Counted from the stretch's first letter, positions 1 through 11,996 are shown. The stretch is 64,000 bases of DNA from Ectocarpus siliculosus (GCA_000310025.1 FN649733.1:2402964-2466963); one strand, 5' to 3'. Made by a program: numbers and translations. The notes: generated by a model from the sequence alone, not told the origin.

Positions 1-1234
1 GGGAGGGGGGGGGGGGGGGGGGGGGGGGTTGATATTGTTCGATCAGCCGGTCAGGGTGAGTCAAAGTAGGCAAGCCCACGGGTTTGCACTGTCGCGTTGG
101 TTCGTCGAGAGTATGCATTGAGAACCTGGGGCTGTGCATTCGGTAGCTATCGGTGGGCAAGTGTTTAGAGCAGGTGGGTTTTTCTAGTCGGTCCCATTCT
201 AAGGTATTGGTAAACATGGAATACGCCTCAACTTGGAATTGTTCCAATCTTTCGAACAAAAAACTTGTCGTGATTTCCCTCGCGCGCATGGAAATCGCTT
301 GATTTCATCAGAAGCCTTCGAAATCAAGAGCCCATCGCTTTCAACGCACCCCAGCCTAGTGAGGGGCCACTAAATTCTGTGAGACTCCACCACGCATCCA
401 TGCCCTTTTTTGGGGACTGCTCTGTCTCGGGTTAAGTACGTAGCCTTCGATGCCAAGTACGAAGTACGTAACTGCTCCGCAAAGGAACAAATCGAGAGAC
501 CACCTGCTGTCTGCTGCATCACAACAACGTCAAGACGGTGGGCAGACCAACCGCGTTCACAGCTTGTCTTGCCCTGAACTGAATGAACACTCGGTGCCTG
601 TGAAAGCAGGGAACCCGGTCGTCCTCGACAAGCGTTGGAGAATGTGACCCTTGCTACAAAAGGTCATCTCCACCCACTCTCTCTTGGCTGCTATGTAGAC
701 AGCAAAAAGGCTCCTACAGTACGGATAAAACGGGATCCCGACCGACTTTCGGCGATTCACTTCTTAACAATCTTCTCCTGAGCGTCATTTGACTGGTGCA
801 CCATGTTCGCCACGTCACCACAAGCTTACAAGTTCCGATCGTCTGATTTTTTCTTTGTCCCCTAACCGTTGTACGCGGGAAGCTGAATCGAACCAGGTTT
901 GCCACCCAAACCAGACATCTCACTGCGACGCCAAATGTTATCACAGACAGAAGGAAATCGTCCTCCAAAAGACGTTGGGTAAATGTGACCCTTTCTAGAG
1001 GTCATCTCCACTTACCCTGGTGGGGTGAAAGTTGCATTTATTAACAACAAACAGGAGAAGATTACCAAGCGCCCCCCTCTTTCCGCCTCCTCGCTTGAAC
1101 TTTTTAACCTTGTTGATCCTTGAACGGCAGTCCCCTGTCTAAAAATGATGCCATCTCAGGGGAGAGCGGGAAAAGCTCTCCATCCAAAGTAGAAGAACTC
1201 AGAACCCAAAGCAACCGAACACCCGCCGTCTTCT
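1..1234. other. intergenic, no gene seen
   Basis: The window opens with a run of about 28 G, which is probably a contig-edge homopolymer. The remainder has only short shadow reading frames. I see no splice-consistent exons, RNA gene or repeat family. Its right end is the region downstream of the YGGT gene. Confidence 0.5.
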
Positions 1235-2743
1235 CTACTTGTTGGACATAAGGTTAAGAATGCCCTGCTGCCCCAACAATATTTCGTGCACGAGCGAGCA
1301 GATCATGACCCACACGATGGGGCTGATGTCCACGCCGAACGCGGGGGGGATGATCGCTCTTGTGGGCTTCAGGATGGGCTCCGTTGGCCACGCCACGAGG
1401 TTTTGGGGTGCGCTGTTGAGGTCCAGCTAAATAGATGCAGGGCAGTCGGAAGAAGAAGAAAAAGGGGGAGGGCCAAGGCCAAAAGTAAGCCAGGTGCACA
1501 GCAGCAGTAATTCTTCATTTGCGAAGGCAGCAGAATGCCGCACAGCCCTGTATGTACAAACGAAGGCCCCAAGCGCGCGTTGCCGTGTTTGTGTCCTGTT
1601 AAGAGACTGGCGTCCTTCAACGTGTCTTTTCTGCGTGCGCGACCAACGCGGACTAAATAGAAAAGCAACAAACACCCGCGTCCGCACACCCGTGCTCCAG
1701 TCGCGTGAACTCGATACCCTTCACACACCGTGAACGTGTACTTCACGTCTCGACCGAATACTTCGAGCACATGTCGCTTCAGCCCTGCGTACTTCCCGTG
1801 CGATTAACGCACACCACGCTCTTCCTAACAACCGTCTTTTGCAGGCAAACACTCGTACTCGTGTGGCATTTGCTTTCGAAAACTCAACACATTAGTGTTG
1901 CAGCTGTCACGCAAACACTCAACACGACTTCCCCCCCCCCCCCCCTCACCTTAGGGTACCAGGACAAAACGATGCGAGCCACGAACGCGAACTCGAAGTA
2001 TAACAGGGTGGGGTCCAAAACAAGCTTCGTGGGCCCCACCCACGCCGGCGCCTCCGCCGCGGCAAGGCCGGGAAACCCGCCAAGCGCGGCCAGCGCGACG
2101 ACCGCGGCTCCGGTCGCTAGGCCGCTGACCGTAGACGCTGCGGAGTTGCGGTAGCGAAGATGGCATCAGGCGAACGGGTTAGCCAGGGAAAGATCAGCAA
2201 ATCGCTGGTGTGGCATTGTATCTGCCCCGTCCAAATCGGTGTGTGTGCCATGCTGCATGTCTGGATGTCTCCACTAGCCCCGTGTTGTATGTTTTGCTAC
2301 AAAAACGTACACTGTTCATCCTGCCAAGCTTTCGCATGGGACGCACGTCACATGGCCAGGTGTCTTCTCTCTACCCCCTCTATCCTGCCCCCTCCCTCGT
2401 TCGATCTCAGAAGGAGCCCCTCCGCCTTCCACCCCCGCCTCTCTTCACGAACAGACCCCGCACTACGTATATTAAGCCTAAACTTCCGTAAGAGCATTTT
2501 CTTCACCGGCTGCAGGCTGCAGCTTCGGTTCCGCGGCACTTCGTGTTCGCTCTTCCTCTCCAGTGCTCGCCGTGGCACCTCCGTCTGGCACACCTCCTAG
2601 AGCACTCCACGCCTGGCGAGCGCCCTTCTCCCTGCCGTAGCCACCAGCCGCTGGGCGTGATCGACTCGTCAGCGTAGTCGCAGGCGGAGCCGTGCGCAGC
2701 GCCGTTAACGCAGAACCGGAAGACGAGGGCGGGGCTACGAAGG
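1235..2743 (-). CDS. YGGT/YlmG-family plastid membrane protein (5' exon not found)
   Basis: Three exons join in phase on the minus strand: 2743-2507, 2137-1950 and 1426-1235, with the stop at 1237-1235. The last two exons encode a typical YGGT domain. Visible are a hydrophobic segment ending in RIVLSWYP, then WPTEPILKPTR, then FGVDISPIVW and a second hydrophobic segment. Family members (YlmG; CCB3-type proteins in plastids) are small proteins of the thylakoid or cell membrane tied to cytochrome assembly or nucleoid and division functions. The 2743 exon starts with FVAP followed by a Ser/Thr/Ala-rich stretch. This fits the heterokont plastid bipartite leader, in which the F follows signal-peptide cleavage. 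The exon begins with two bases of a split codon, so a signal-peptide exon should lie above 2743, but I could not identify it. An Ala-rich hydrophobic stretch precedes the domain and may be a thylakoid transfer signal or a helix. Family call is firm; the exact role is inference. Confidence 0.82.
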
Positions 2744-4237
2744 CTGGGAAAGGCGTGTGAGCATAGCGGTTGGGGAAAGGGAGACAAGAAGGGAGGGGGG
2801 GAGAGGGGGGATAACCATGAGCTGTTTGTGTGGGCGAAAACTTCAGGAGTGACACATGCACTTGATATATGCCTACGGGCGCTGGAGAGGAAGAGGTGGC
2901 GGCAAATCTGCGGTACAAGTATACCTGTCAGGATGCAACCGCTGTAGGACAAGCAGTTTTAACGTGTTAACCTTCCTAGTGCCCAGGCCCTCCGCAAACA
3001 ACAAACGTCGCAAAAACGTTTGCCAGCCATTGGTCGAGGGGCTACAGTCCCTGCAAAAAATCTGAGCTCCTTGCCAGACAAAGGGTGACTTGACTTTAGT
3101 ATGAAAGTCAATATTGTCCCCAAAACACGTGGGGACACATTTCTTGACCGAAGCCAAGTCGGCAAATGTTTCCGGAACCAGGCCATGTACACCAATTACC
3201 CATATCATACAGCGTACCACCTCAGCCAAGCATCATAGACCACGGGTTCTCACGTGCGTTGCACACAGCGGAGCCTAGGGTGACTATGGTGCGGTAAAAC
3301 TACAAAATCATAGGCATTTGAGTGCTGTGTCCCCGAAGTGCTCCCATTTGGGCTGCAAGAGTACAATACTGCGAGGGTTAAGACCTCGCGCTCAGTCTCT
3401 GTCCTCATCCAAAGGAGAGATCTAAAAACTTATATCCAGTGCCACCATCACGCTCTAAACAATGAACGCCTTGATTGCCAACAAGGCGTTGTTCGATGCC
3501 GAACTGCAGCATAAGAGCACCCGCGTACGTGTACAGCTGAGACGGGGTGCGGCCTACAGGCTACAGCAGTACAACGGGCTCATGTTGCAGATCCTGACAC
3601 ATGGCCACATGATAATATGACTACTGCTTCCGTGCTGTCACTCGGTCTTTCTCATACTCGTTGGCGTTTTCTTCTCTGTCCCAGACGCGGCCGAACGTCA
3701 CACGGCAGTTTCACATCAGCAACACTGGGCACGCCAGCCCCTACTGCTGTAACTCGTTCGTGGATCATGTCTGCGCTATACAACCTCTCCATGCAATACG
3801 TGTGACAGACATTACAGAGGCTACCTTGCCGTGTAGAGCACACGAACGACACCCACCGCTCGAGAAGCATGAGACCTCTACCGCCACAAGGACAGATACT
3901 ACTGCTGCGCTCGGCCTTGACCACAACATGACTCGCTCGCTCCCTCGCTCTCTCTCTCTCTCTCAGTCTCTTGGCAGGTTGTGTGTAAATCGCCCAAGGC
4001 TTGTGCAAGGTTGTGCAATGCAAGAGGGTTCTGGGGGGACGATGGATTGTCATGTGGTGGAGTGGGTGCTCCGCGGAATAATAACGAGAGGAGGAGACAG
4101 CGACAGCGCGACAGCACACAGGCAGAGTTGCGATTGCATGTGTTGTAGACGCAGGAAGGGGAGAGAGAGCGACCGACAGATATCGCGACGAGAGACCGCC
4201 CCACCGCAGAACGCGACGCGAGCACTTCCCTGATCAA
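2744..4237. other. intergenic / upstream of YGGT gene
   Basis: This should hold the missing signal-peptide exon and promoter of the minus-strand YGGT gene, but no ATG-hydrophobic exon ending in a correct-phase donor was convincing. There is a CT microsatellite near 3940-3965. Nothing else is supported. Confidence 0.4.
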
Positions 4238-4247
4238 GATAAAAGGG
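4238..4247 (+). promoter_or_regulatory. TATA-like box upstream of small ORF
   Basis: An AGATAAAAGG sequence lies about 85 bases before the ATG at 4325, followed by a C/T-rich leader. The spacing suits a TATA-like element with a short 5' UTR. The assignment is by position and composition only. Confidence 0.25.
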
Positions 4248-4324
4248 CCTTGATTTGACTCACCAGCTTGCCCGGCAAGTTCCTCTCCCCCTTCCAACTT
4301 CACCTTCAATCTACCCGAATCAAC

Positions 4325-4636
4325 ATGCCATCGTCTCCGACCCTGCCCCCCCTGGTCGAGACCTTCCCCGAGGACAAGTACCCCCTGCGCGAAGTCGGCC
4401 AGGGGTTCACAGCGCAAGCGTGCCAGGGCGAAGCGGCGCAGGCTTGCGCAGCGATTGCGGCCGAGATGTTGGACGAGTCGAGGACGGTTCAAGTATCTCA
4501 CACCTCGGTCAACTCGGATAGCTTGGATGCGTCGGGCATGGAGGCGTTCCCGGTGGACGATCTACCGCTACCCGATGGTGCTGTTGAGGTGGGCGATGTG
4601 TTGGCTTTCGCGCGGCGCCTTTCGTTGCGAACGTAG
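4325..4636 (+). CDS. possible small single-exon protein, unrecognised (103 aa)
   Basis: This open frame of 103 codons starts at an ATG in an AAC-ATG-C context after a pyrimidine-rich leader and a TATA-like sequence. The N-terminal half is acidic and hydrophilic (PLVETFPEDKYPLREVGQ). The middle is Ala-rich and probably helical, and the C-terminus is acidic (EAFPVDDLPLPDGAVEVGD) before RRLSLRT and the stop. Codons favour G/C at third position, as in the secure genes here. No signal peptide, membrane segment or known motif is visible. It could be a complete small protein or the first exon of a longer gene. I do not recognise a family. Confidence 0.4.
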   Translation: MPSSPTLPPLVETFPEDKYPLREVGQGFTAQACQGEAAQACAAIAAEMLDESRTVQVSHTSVNSDSLDASGMEAFPVDDLPLPDGAVEVGDVLAFARRLSLRT

Positions 4637-5889
4637 TTGTGTCTGCTGCGGCCGGGACGTTATCTCTAGATGGGGTGAGAGGAATGAGGACCAAAACGCC
4701 CCGAGAGCAAGAAATGTCCCCGCCGGCCATCTGCGCAGCAGCAACAAAAGACATGAATGTGTCATATGCTGCATCATCAGCGTACCAGAGTGTGCTATGC
4801 AATCTGCTGCTGTGTTGTAGCAGCAGCGACAGGTAGCTTTCCTGCTACGTAGGATGTGCGAATCAGAGTCGTCGCACGCGTCGAAGGTGCTGTCGAGATC
4901 ATGGTGGCACATGGTATGCATGCAGCGGCAGCTGTGTATGCGTTCTCAAACCTTGTATGAATAGTCCCAAAAAAAGGAAAGCGGCGGGTTGCTCAAGAAC
5001 TGCAACCGATCGCACTCTCCATGCACCCCGCCCACGGAACATCTCGGCTGCACCGCAAAGCAAGTGTGTTGTCATCCCACAAGCTTCTGCACAACCGCTG
5101 CGCCTACCCAACCCCCACACCAGCCTCTCTCAAATGCGGCCTGTTGCTAGAGCTATGGTTCTTCAGTACTCGGTATTCAGTATGCGCGCGAGAGAGACGA
5201 TGACGATATCTCGGGATACGGTCTCCGTCACCAAATCTTGCTCCAAAAGTCGTCAAAGAGCTGTGACCATTTGTTCGAACGAGCGTGACACGTGCCCCAC
5301 GTCACACACGGATTATATACGCCGCAGCTGCGCCCATGATATCTCCACTTTATTTATTATTTTCACATTGCAGCTGCAGCAGCAGCAGCAGCAGCAGCAG
5401 CATGTAGACAGCGTGTACAGAGGGGGCGGAACGTGCTGAAAGTGCTGAAAGAGCACACGCGGTGGGTTTACTCCCCCTCGTGTGTGAGGGATGATACTAT
5501 GATAACATCAAGTACATACAAGGCTGGGGTTTTTATCCTTCGACCTCTTGGGCGCCGGCCGCACCCTGCGAGCCACAGAACGAAGCGTAAGAGTCCGTGT
5601 ATATTTGCTACGTGTACGATGCAAGGAATATACATAGCAGCACAACAGGAGATATATGAAGTATCCTCGCACATGTTTGGCGGCGTTCCACTGCGCATTA
5701 TTCCATTTGAAGGAAAGACGAAGAATATGCGGCTGCAGATCCTGAAAAGGTGCTCTGATCAGAAATTGTACCCTGAACAGCGGAAACGCCGATACAGCGG
5801 CACCAAATCGCTTGTCGCCGCTTCAATCCGATTTAACGCCAATCTATGTACCGCTATTGATTAAGGATGGCGGTGAATTTCGTGCTCTC
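4637..5889. other. intergenic with CAG microsatellite
   Basis: No convincing exon chain. A (CAG)n tract at about 5374-5401 creates a poly-Gln shadow frame that is not supported as coding. The region ends at the inverted-repeat element starting near 5890. Confidence 0.4.
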
Positions 5890-6625
5890 CCGTCCTCAAT
5901 TAGCGGCGGTAGATAACCAACAAATAATGTGAGAAGTAACCAGAAACGGGTATACCCGGGTGGATTATCACCATTTCAGGGTACACTTGGAAATCAACAC
6001 AACACCAATCTCCGACAACATCCGCCGTAGATGCGAAACCAATAAACCGCTTTCTTTGTCCTGTGTCCTGTGCCTCGGAAGCATGATGCACGAGGCAGGT
6101 CGTGCCCGTTTTTCTCTCTCTCTCTGCCTCTCTCTCTGTGTGTACTTTTACTGATCAGCACCATGCCGAACGAACTCGCGCGTCAAGCGAGTCCGACCCT
6201 CTGTCGAGAGGGGCTGGTATCCTATGGAGGCGGTGCCCATGAACGAGCGAGCTTTGTTGGTGGTTTGGTTGTGGTTATGTATGTGCAGTACACGGTATGT
6301 GCGGTACACGGTTTTTTCTGCGGGTTTTATGCTAGAGCGTCGGGCGCCGGGATTATATGACCATTTCTGGGTACAAAATCGACCTCTTCCGGGTACACCA
6401 GTAACCAATATCGGTCACACCAAGGGTCCTAATTCCAGCGGAAGTTGTACCCGATGGAGGTTTCTTCAGAAATGGGTACGATGGTTTTTCGGCCAATCAG
6501 CTGACAGCCTGGGGGTGCAAGCTTGTTGATTTCTAACTGTACCCTAAAGTGGTGATAAAGTACCCGGGTTACCCGTTGCTGGTTATTGGTCAAATAATAT
6601 TTAACAGCGGAGCCCCTGACTCTGC
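5890..6625. mobile_element. non-autonomous element with ~90-bp terminal inverted repeats
   Basis: The sequence at about 5908-6000 (AACCAACAAATAATGTGAGA to GGAAATCAAC) reappears as an imperfect reverse complement at about 6524-6608 (GTTGATTTCTAACTGTACCC to TAATATTTAAC). Shared landmarks in both arms are GGGTATACCCGGGT/ACCCGGGTTACCC and TATCACCATTT/AAGTGGTGATA. A third, partial copy of the arm sits near 6357-6410. The interior of about 0.5 kb has a CT-repeat and no protein motif. This fits a MITE or fold-back element. Target-site duplications could not be fixed by eye, so the ends are approximate. Confidence 0.5.
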
Positions 6626-7254
6626 TGCTGCCGACCAACTCTCCGCTTGTGCACACCATACATTCGCCGGCCGTGGCCGCCACCGCCGAGCCTTTCGCTT
6701 GTCGTGCCAGCATGGGCGGATGGAGAGTTGTTCAAACTTCAATTATAGCCGCGGGTGAAGCCTTCCTTGCATACATTTGCAGCGAAAGTAGTTTATTTTC
6801 ACTGAGAGAGCTGTACGGCAGCAGTATGGTATGGAACGGTGGAACGAGTGACAAGGGCGCGCTGGAGAATGAAGACATGCCTCTGTGTGATTGTAGTGCA
6901 TCAACTTGCGATTCATTTTTGGGGATATCAAGTGTATCTAAAAGCTGTGATCACGCAAGTTTGTAGTGTTGAATCAGACTTGTTCTCATTGGCCAATCGG
7001 TTAGCACCATTTAGCACCGTCGAATGCTATTTCACGTATGCGAGAGAGGGGGGAGTACGAACCGTTCCATGCGCCATCCTTGTGTGCTCTAGGCCCACCC
7101 ATCCCGTGCTTCCGCGGTACGGTTTCCGGTATTGTTAGATATACTGAAGATACCACCTCCCTTGAACAACAGCAGTTCTTTATACAACGTTGCTTGCCGT
7201 TCTCCGTTCTATATACATGTATTCTGGTTGATGTTTCACCACCGTTGTAGAGAG
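6626..7254. other. intergenic upstream of the nine-exon gene
   Basis: No exon with consistent splice sites is seen. The stretch probably holds the promoter and 5' UTR of the plus-strand gene starting at 7255. No clear TATA element was found. Confidence 0.35.
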
Positions 7255-8416
7255 ATGCAGCGTTCCTCTGCCTCCTCATCCGCGAATTCTATCGAGAGTC
7301 AGCAGCATCAGCGGTCGATGGATACTGTACGCACATCCACGAAGAGGGTTGGTTGGTAACATGGTACAATGACCGACCCCATTGATGCTGGCTCCTGGGA
7401 CGATGAATCGCTCCAGCAAGTGGGGGGTGGTGGCTACCACGGATGGACCGTTGGAATTTAGACTTTTTGTTTGTTGAGTTCTTTTTTCCCTCTTGTCTCC
7501 AACCCGCCCTCTCTCGACATACAGTACCAGCATCCCCCCCTCAAGCACCTTGAGCTGCATACACTCACAGAAAAACACAAACCCGTTCGAGATGAAACCA
7601 AAATTGAAAGTAGCTATCTTTGCGTGGTCCTCTAGAATAGGACCCGTTTCGCGCGCGTACGTGTGTGTGTGTGTGTGTGTGTGTGTGCCGCATACACGAA
7701 CGGTTCACGGATGGGTGCTTCTTCTTTTCAAGACAATATACATGCCACGAAAATAATTACATCCGTTCGAGATATACCCCCACACCAGCCCCAAGGGGAT
7801 GCGTTGAAGTCGTGACGGTGGGTGGAAGCATAGCTTGGCTTATCGTTTTATTATTATTTTTTTCTTCATCAGACCGGTTTGCTGATCCTCCGCAACGAGA
7901 GGATACTACCGGGGATGGTGGGGATCTCGCTCCCCCTCAAGGGCAACCTCTGGGTACGCGAGGACGGGACGTGCAACCTGTCTGGCTTCTTCCGTCGCCA
8001 GATACCCAAGTGAGGAAGTCGGGTCGCACCGGGCGTGCCTGTTGCTGCTGCTGTTGCTGCTGCTGTTGTGTTGTGTTGCTCGCGTTGCGATGTGATGTGA
8101 TGATGTGTGTTGCTACTCAAGAAGGTGAATTGTGATGATGAAAGTACAAGAGCTTGGCGCCGTCATCGCCGCCTTGTGAGTGCATGGTGGGCTCCGAGCG
8201 GAAACCGCAACACGCGAGCGTCTCGTCAGTTTTCAGGAGGGGGGGGAGTGTGTGTGACGACAGGAGGAGCGACCAAGGGACCTGTTATTGTGGGGGGGGG
8301 GGGGCGAGTGAGAGGCGATGTCTTCTTTGCCTTTGTAGCATCCCCTCTTTTGGAAGAACCTTGACCAGTAGAGAAGCGCACCCAAAACATTGCCCGTTAA
8401 CTTTCCTTTTGTTCTG

Positions 8417-8457
<41 letters not shown>

Positions 8458-11400
8458 ATCGCGACAGGTTCGAGTTGGGCTTGCTGATGGCGGCGAAAGA
8501 GGACATGTCGAAATTTCTGGACTGCTACCACGCCGTGTACCGTCCCGTTGTCGAGGCAAGAACTGCGTTGGTATTGTGTTCATCATTTTTTTGTGTGTCC
8601 CTTGTGGGAAAATGGATACAGCAGCTGCGGGATATGATATCTAATGTGGAGGCGACTTTATTTTGTGTGTGAGAGAGGGACAGAGAGAAAACGCTGCTTG
8701 TGTTGCTGTTGGGAGCAAAGCAGGCACCAGTTCTCGCTCTTTTCTGCAAATAATTTTTATCGTTACGGTGTGTGAAGCCCGACGCGAGTTGTTGTGTCCT
8801 CTGCGTGCACTGTTCTCCCTGTAAAACTGAAGTCTCGAGAAATAGTTACCGTTCACGGCAAATCCTGTGTTGTAAAGTCAAGCCGGAACGGCGTTCAGAG
8901 GAATACTGTTGCCTCTGTTGTGGTGTTGGTTGATATGTGCTTGTTCTAGTTGGCAACAACGATGTCGACCACGACGACGATACTCATATATAGTGTGTCT
9001 TCCTTTTCTCCCCCGCGCTCCCACTGCTATCGCCCCCATCTTCTGTTTTTTCAGCATGCGGCACAACGGCAGCAGTTCCAGGTTATTAGGACGTTGTTGG
9101 AGACAGGCCTCGGGTACTACAAGGACGATTCTCCCACTAGGAGGTGACACCTACATCATCTCGGCAGACATGAATCACAACACACCAACACGGAGGTCAC
9201 CACGCAACAAGAACAATATCAACATCACCAAACAAGAGTTGGTTAGACCAAGGACACGCGACCGCTCTCTACACTTGAGGGTTGGGAGACCCTTCAGTGT
9301 TGTATGCACATACCGCGACGAAGCACTGAACAACCACGACACCGAGAGATGGACGAAACACCTCATTGCCGTACGCTTTACTTGCTGATCGGTTTTGATC
9401 GACGACGTGTGGACCACGTTCGGGGTATCCGAGCCGTGTTTTTTTAGTTCGAACTTGACACGAACTCTCGGTTCCTGGCTTGCTCCCAGTGAGTGACTGC
9501 CCCTGGCCCACCAGCTGTTGTTTTCTCCCTGCTTTGTGTCGTACGCGCGTTTGTCACTCCCTGCTTGCTCGAACCCGCTTTTTTCTCCTACAAAAAGCAC
9601 AACAAATCCATCTTGCGAGTTTTTATTTTTTCATTCTTCGCTCCTGCGGCCGTCGTGGGTGCGTTTTTTTCCAGAGATCTGTTGGAGCTGCGCGCGCGAG
9701 TGACCAAGCTCAGGTCACGGTCCTCGGCCTCTTCAAAGGACGCCGCAGCGGCAGCAGCTGCTGCTGTTGCAGCGGGTGCCTCTAGCCCAACGTCGGGCGG
9801 AAACGTGCGTGCGTGCGTGCGTGCGTGCGTGCGTACACACGCGTGTGAAAGTCTGGTGTTGGAGGGGGTGGTGGTGTTGCTGGGTTGGCGTCGGTTATTC
9901 GTGGCCATGCCCTGGTAGATGCCTGTTGCAGATGGCCATGGTGTGTGTGCTTGTGGTTGGTAGGTTGATGGTGGGTGTCCAGCGGTGGTAGTAGTGAAGT
10001 CGTTTGTTTGCCGAGTGTTTCGACATTTACGTGCTCCCTGTTCTGTGGTGCTTCAGGCCGTTGGCGGGCTCTGTTGGCTTTTCACGGCGATGCCTTAACG
10101 CCCGCAAGCATGCCCCAAGTGGCACCTCTGTGGGTGCCACCTCTGACACTGATCAATCGTCTAAACGTGTGTAGTTAGTTATCCGATTGAATTTTTTCGT
10201 TTGTTTGAAATGTGGTGGTCACAGCTGGTGCTTCTTCTGGCGATACAAGCTGGTAGTATAGCTGTGATGCGTGGCACAAGAATATCCTAGAGTAATATTT
10301 GAGGCATCACCAGATTCTTCCGACATTGATAGAAAGATGGTGCTGTTGTTGCTGCTGTTTCTTCGGAAGCTTGATGTTCTCAGCTAATAGCTATAAACCA
10401 GTTCCATCGCTCCCCTCTTTTGGCGCTTACGGGGAGCGACTCGCGCGAGACGCCAAGCGCGCAGGACGCAATAACGGTATGTTGTGTATGTTTCGGGTAG
10501 GGTTAGTTGTCACAGAACTGACAGCAGCACCGATATATACCTCTACCGGTACCGTACCGACCGTTAACCCTTGGAATGATTGCTGCGTCATGCCTGAAAA
10601 AAACGATCTCAGATGTCCACGGAGGAGGTGATGGAGACCCGAAGGCGGATCTCCGATTCCAAGCTGGAGAAGGACGGGGCCGGGGCCGGGGCCGGGGAGG
10701 GCACCAGGAGCACGTCCTTCGCCTCGGGGGGCGAGTCTGACGACGCCAGCAGGTCCGGCCGCGTGGGATCCGGCCCAGACAGAAAACTCAAGGTTAGGCG
10801 TTGCCTGTGTGTGTGTGGTGTATTGGTGTTTTTGTCGGAGGGGGGCTCGCGGTGGTGGTGGTGGTTGTTGTTGTGTTTTCAACAGTTGCTTGCTGTTGTT
10901 GTGGTCGCTGTGTTGTTGTCGTTGTCGTTGTCGTTGTTGTTGTCAACGGTTGCTTCTTGTGGCAGCGATGGCTGTGGTGCGCGGTCTTGGTTGCCGATTG
11001 GTGCCCGGCCCCGCTGGCCGACGGTGCCGGCAAGCGTCTTGCGTCTGAGGCACGTGGTGTCGTGTGGTGCGTGGAGGGCGACTGAAACCGCGGACCAACT
11101 CAATTTTGCATGACTAGGGTTTCTGCACCATTTGGAGATCACGTTTCCAACGCGGGTTGTTGCCGACTGTAAGGAATGCACCATTGAGGATTCCTCGCTT
11201 CTGCCGCTGGTCTGCCCTTGGTCTGCCCTGAAACTTCTTGTGCTCTTTCAATACCGCCCGTGCCCGTTGTAGCCCTCTCCTGGGACGTATTCGCCACCGC
11301 TGTGTGCAGCAAGGTGTGCAGGTGTCGCCCCAAAGTGATGATCACAAGGTGCAACACAGTTCATTGATTTATCTGTAGACCCCCTGACACACGAAACCCA

Positions 11401-11996
11401 TACAGCGGGGCATACCAGCGTTGCAACAAAAATGTTCCTTTCTGATGTCGTTTTCTCTTCTGTCGGGTAGACGATGTTTCCGAACCTCCCGTCTTCTTTA
11501 GTGCGTACATGTATTGATAAAAGAAAATGAATGTCCACTCAATGACCCCCTTTGTTTAATGTCGTCTTATTTCGTCCTTTTTGTTCTTGTTTCTATGCAT
11601 AGATCGCTCAGGAGGTGGTTACAGTGCCTCTCACTATCTACATGGAATACAGTGGTCCCTGTTTAGTGCCGGTTGAATAGTGCCGGTGCGCGGTATAGTG
11701 CCGGTGTTTTCGGCTCGCACACACTGAAATACCAAGTAATTCTGTGCTTTGACTAGTGCTGGTGAAATCTCTGGACACATACCGGCACTATACAGGGCCC
11801 ACAAATGCTGTATCCACTTTTTGACTCCTGTGTGTGATATCGCTCGTCTTCTTCGTGTCCTCCTCTTGTTCCTTGCTTCCTGTTGTAGATCGCTCAGCAA
11901 GTGGTGGGCGGAGACGCTCCGAAGCAGAGCGGGCCGTTCCGCCTTTGGAAGAGCAAGACCGGCGAGGCATCTTACAGCAAGGAGGAGCCTTCCTAG
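7255..11996 (+). CDS. unrecognised nine-exon gene (~330 aa)
   Basis: Nine exons keep one frame from ATG to stop: 7255-7355, 7525-7609, 7873-8009, 8468-8555, 9055-9143, 9675-9804, 10402-10476, 10613-10792 and 11889-11996. All introns are GT-AG except the one after 8555, which has a GC donor (GAG then GCAAGA). The exon 7873-8009 reads TGLLILRNERILPGMVGISL and looks beta-rich. Exons 8468-9143 (MAAKEDMSKFLDCYHAVYRP; QVIRTLLETGLGYYKDD) look helical, and exon 9675 begins DLLELRARVTKLRS followed by poly-Ala, suggesting a coiled coil. Later exons are Ser/Gly-rich and low complexity. The last exon ends KTGEASYSKEEPS. No signal peptide or membrane helix is evident. I do not recognise a family. The first two exons are the least certain part. 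The phase match across eight joins argues for a real gene. Confidence 0.6.
11601..11640 (+). repeat. partial copy of the terminal exon start
   Basis: ATAG-ATCGCTCAGGAGGTGGTT at about 11600 closely matches GTAG-ATCGCTCAGCAAGTGGTG at 11885, which is the acceptor and start of the last exon of the nine-exon gene. It could act as an alternative 3' splice site or be a decayed duplicate. Confidence 0.4.
11650..11810. mobile_element. 161-bp miniature inverted-repeat element, TA-flanked (pogo/Tigger-like ends)
   Basis: The left end is TA-CAGTGGTCCCTGTTTAGTGCCGGT. The right end, read on the minus strand, is TA-CAGCATTTGTGGGCCCTGTATAGTGCCGGT. Both ends start with CAG, share the CCCTGTwTAGTGCCGGT block and sit next to TA. 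The interior repeats AGTGCCGGT several times. The size and TA flanks fit a Tc1/mariner-superfamily MITE. It lies in the last intron of the nine-exon gene and has no coding capacity. Confidence 0.5.

Noticed and set aside
4957-5439. Plus-strand frame ending in poly-Gln
   Set aside because: The Gln run comes from a CAG microsatellite; the upstream part shows no motif or splice sites.
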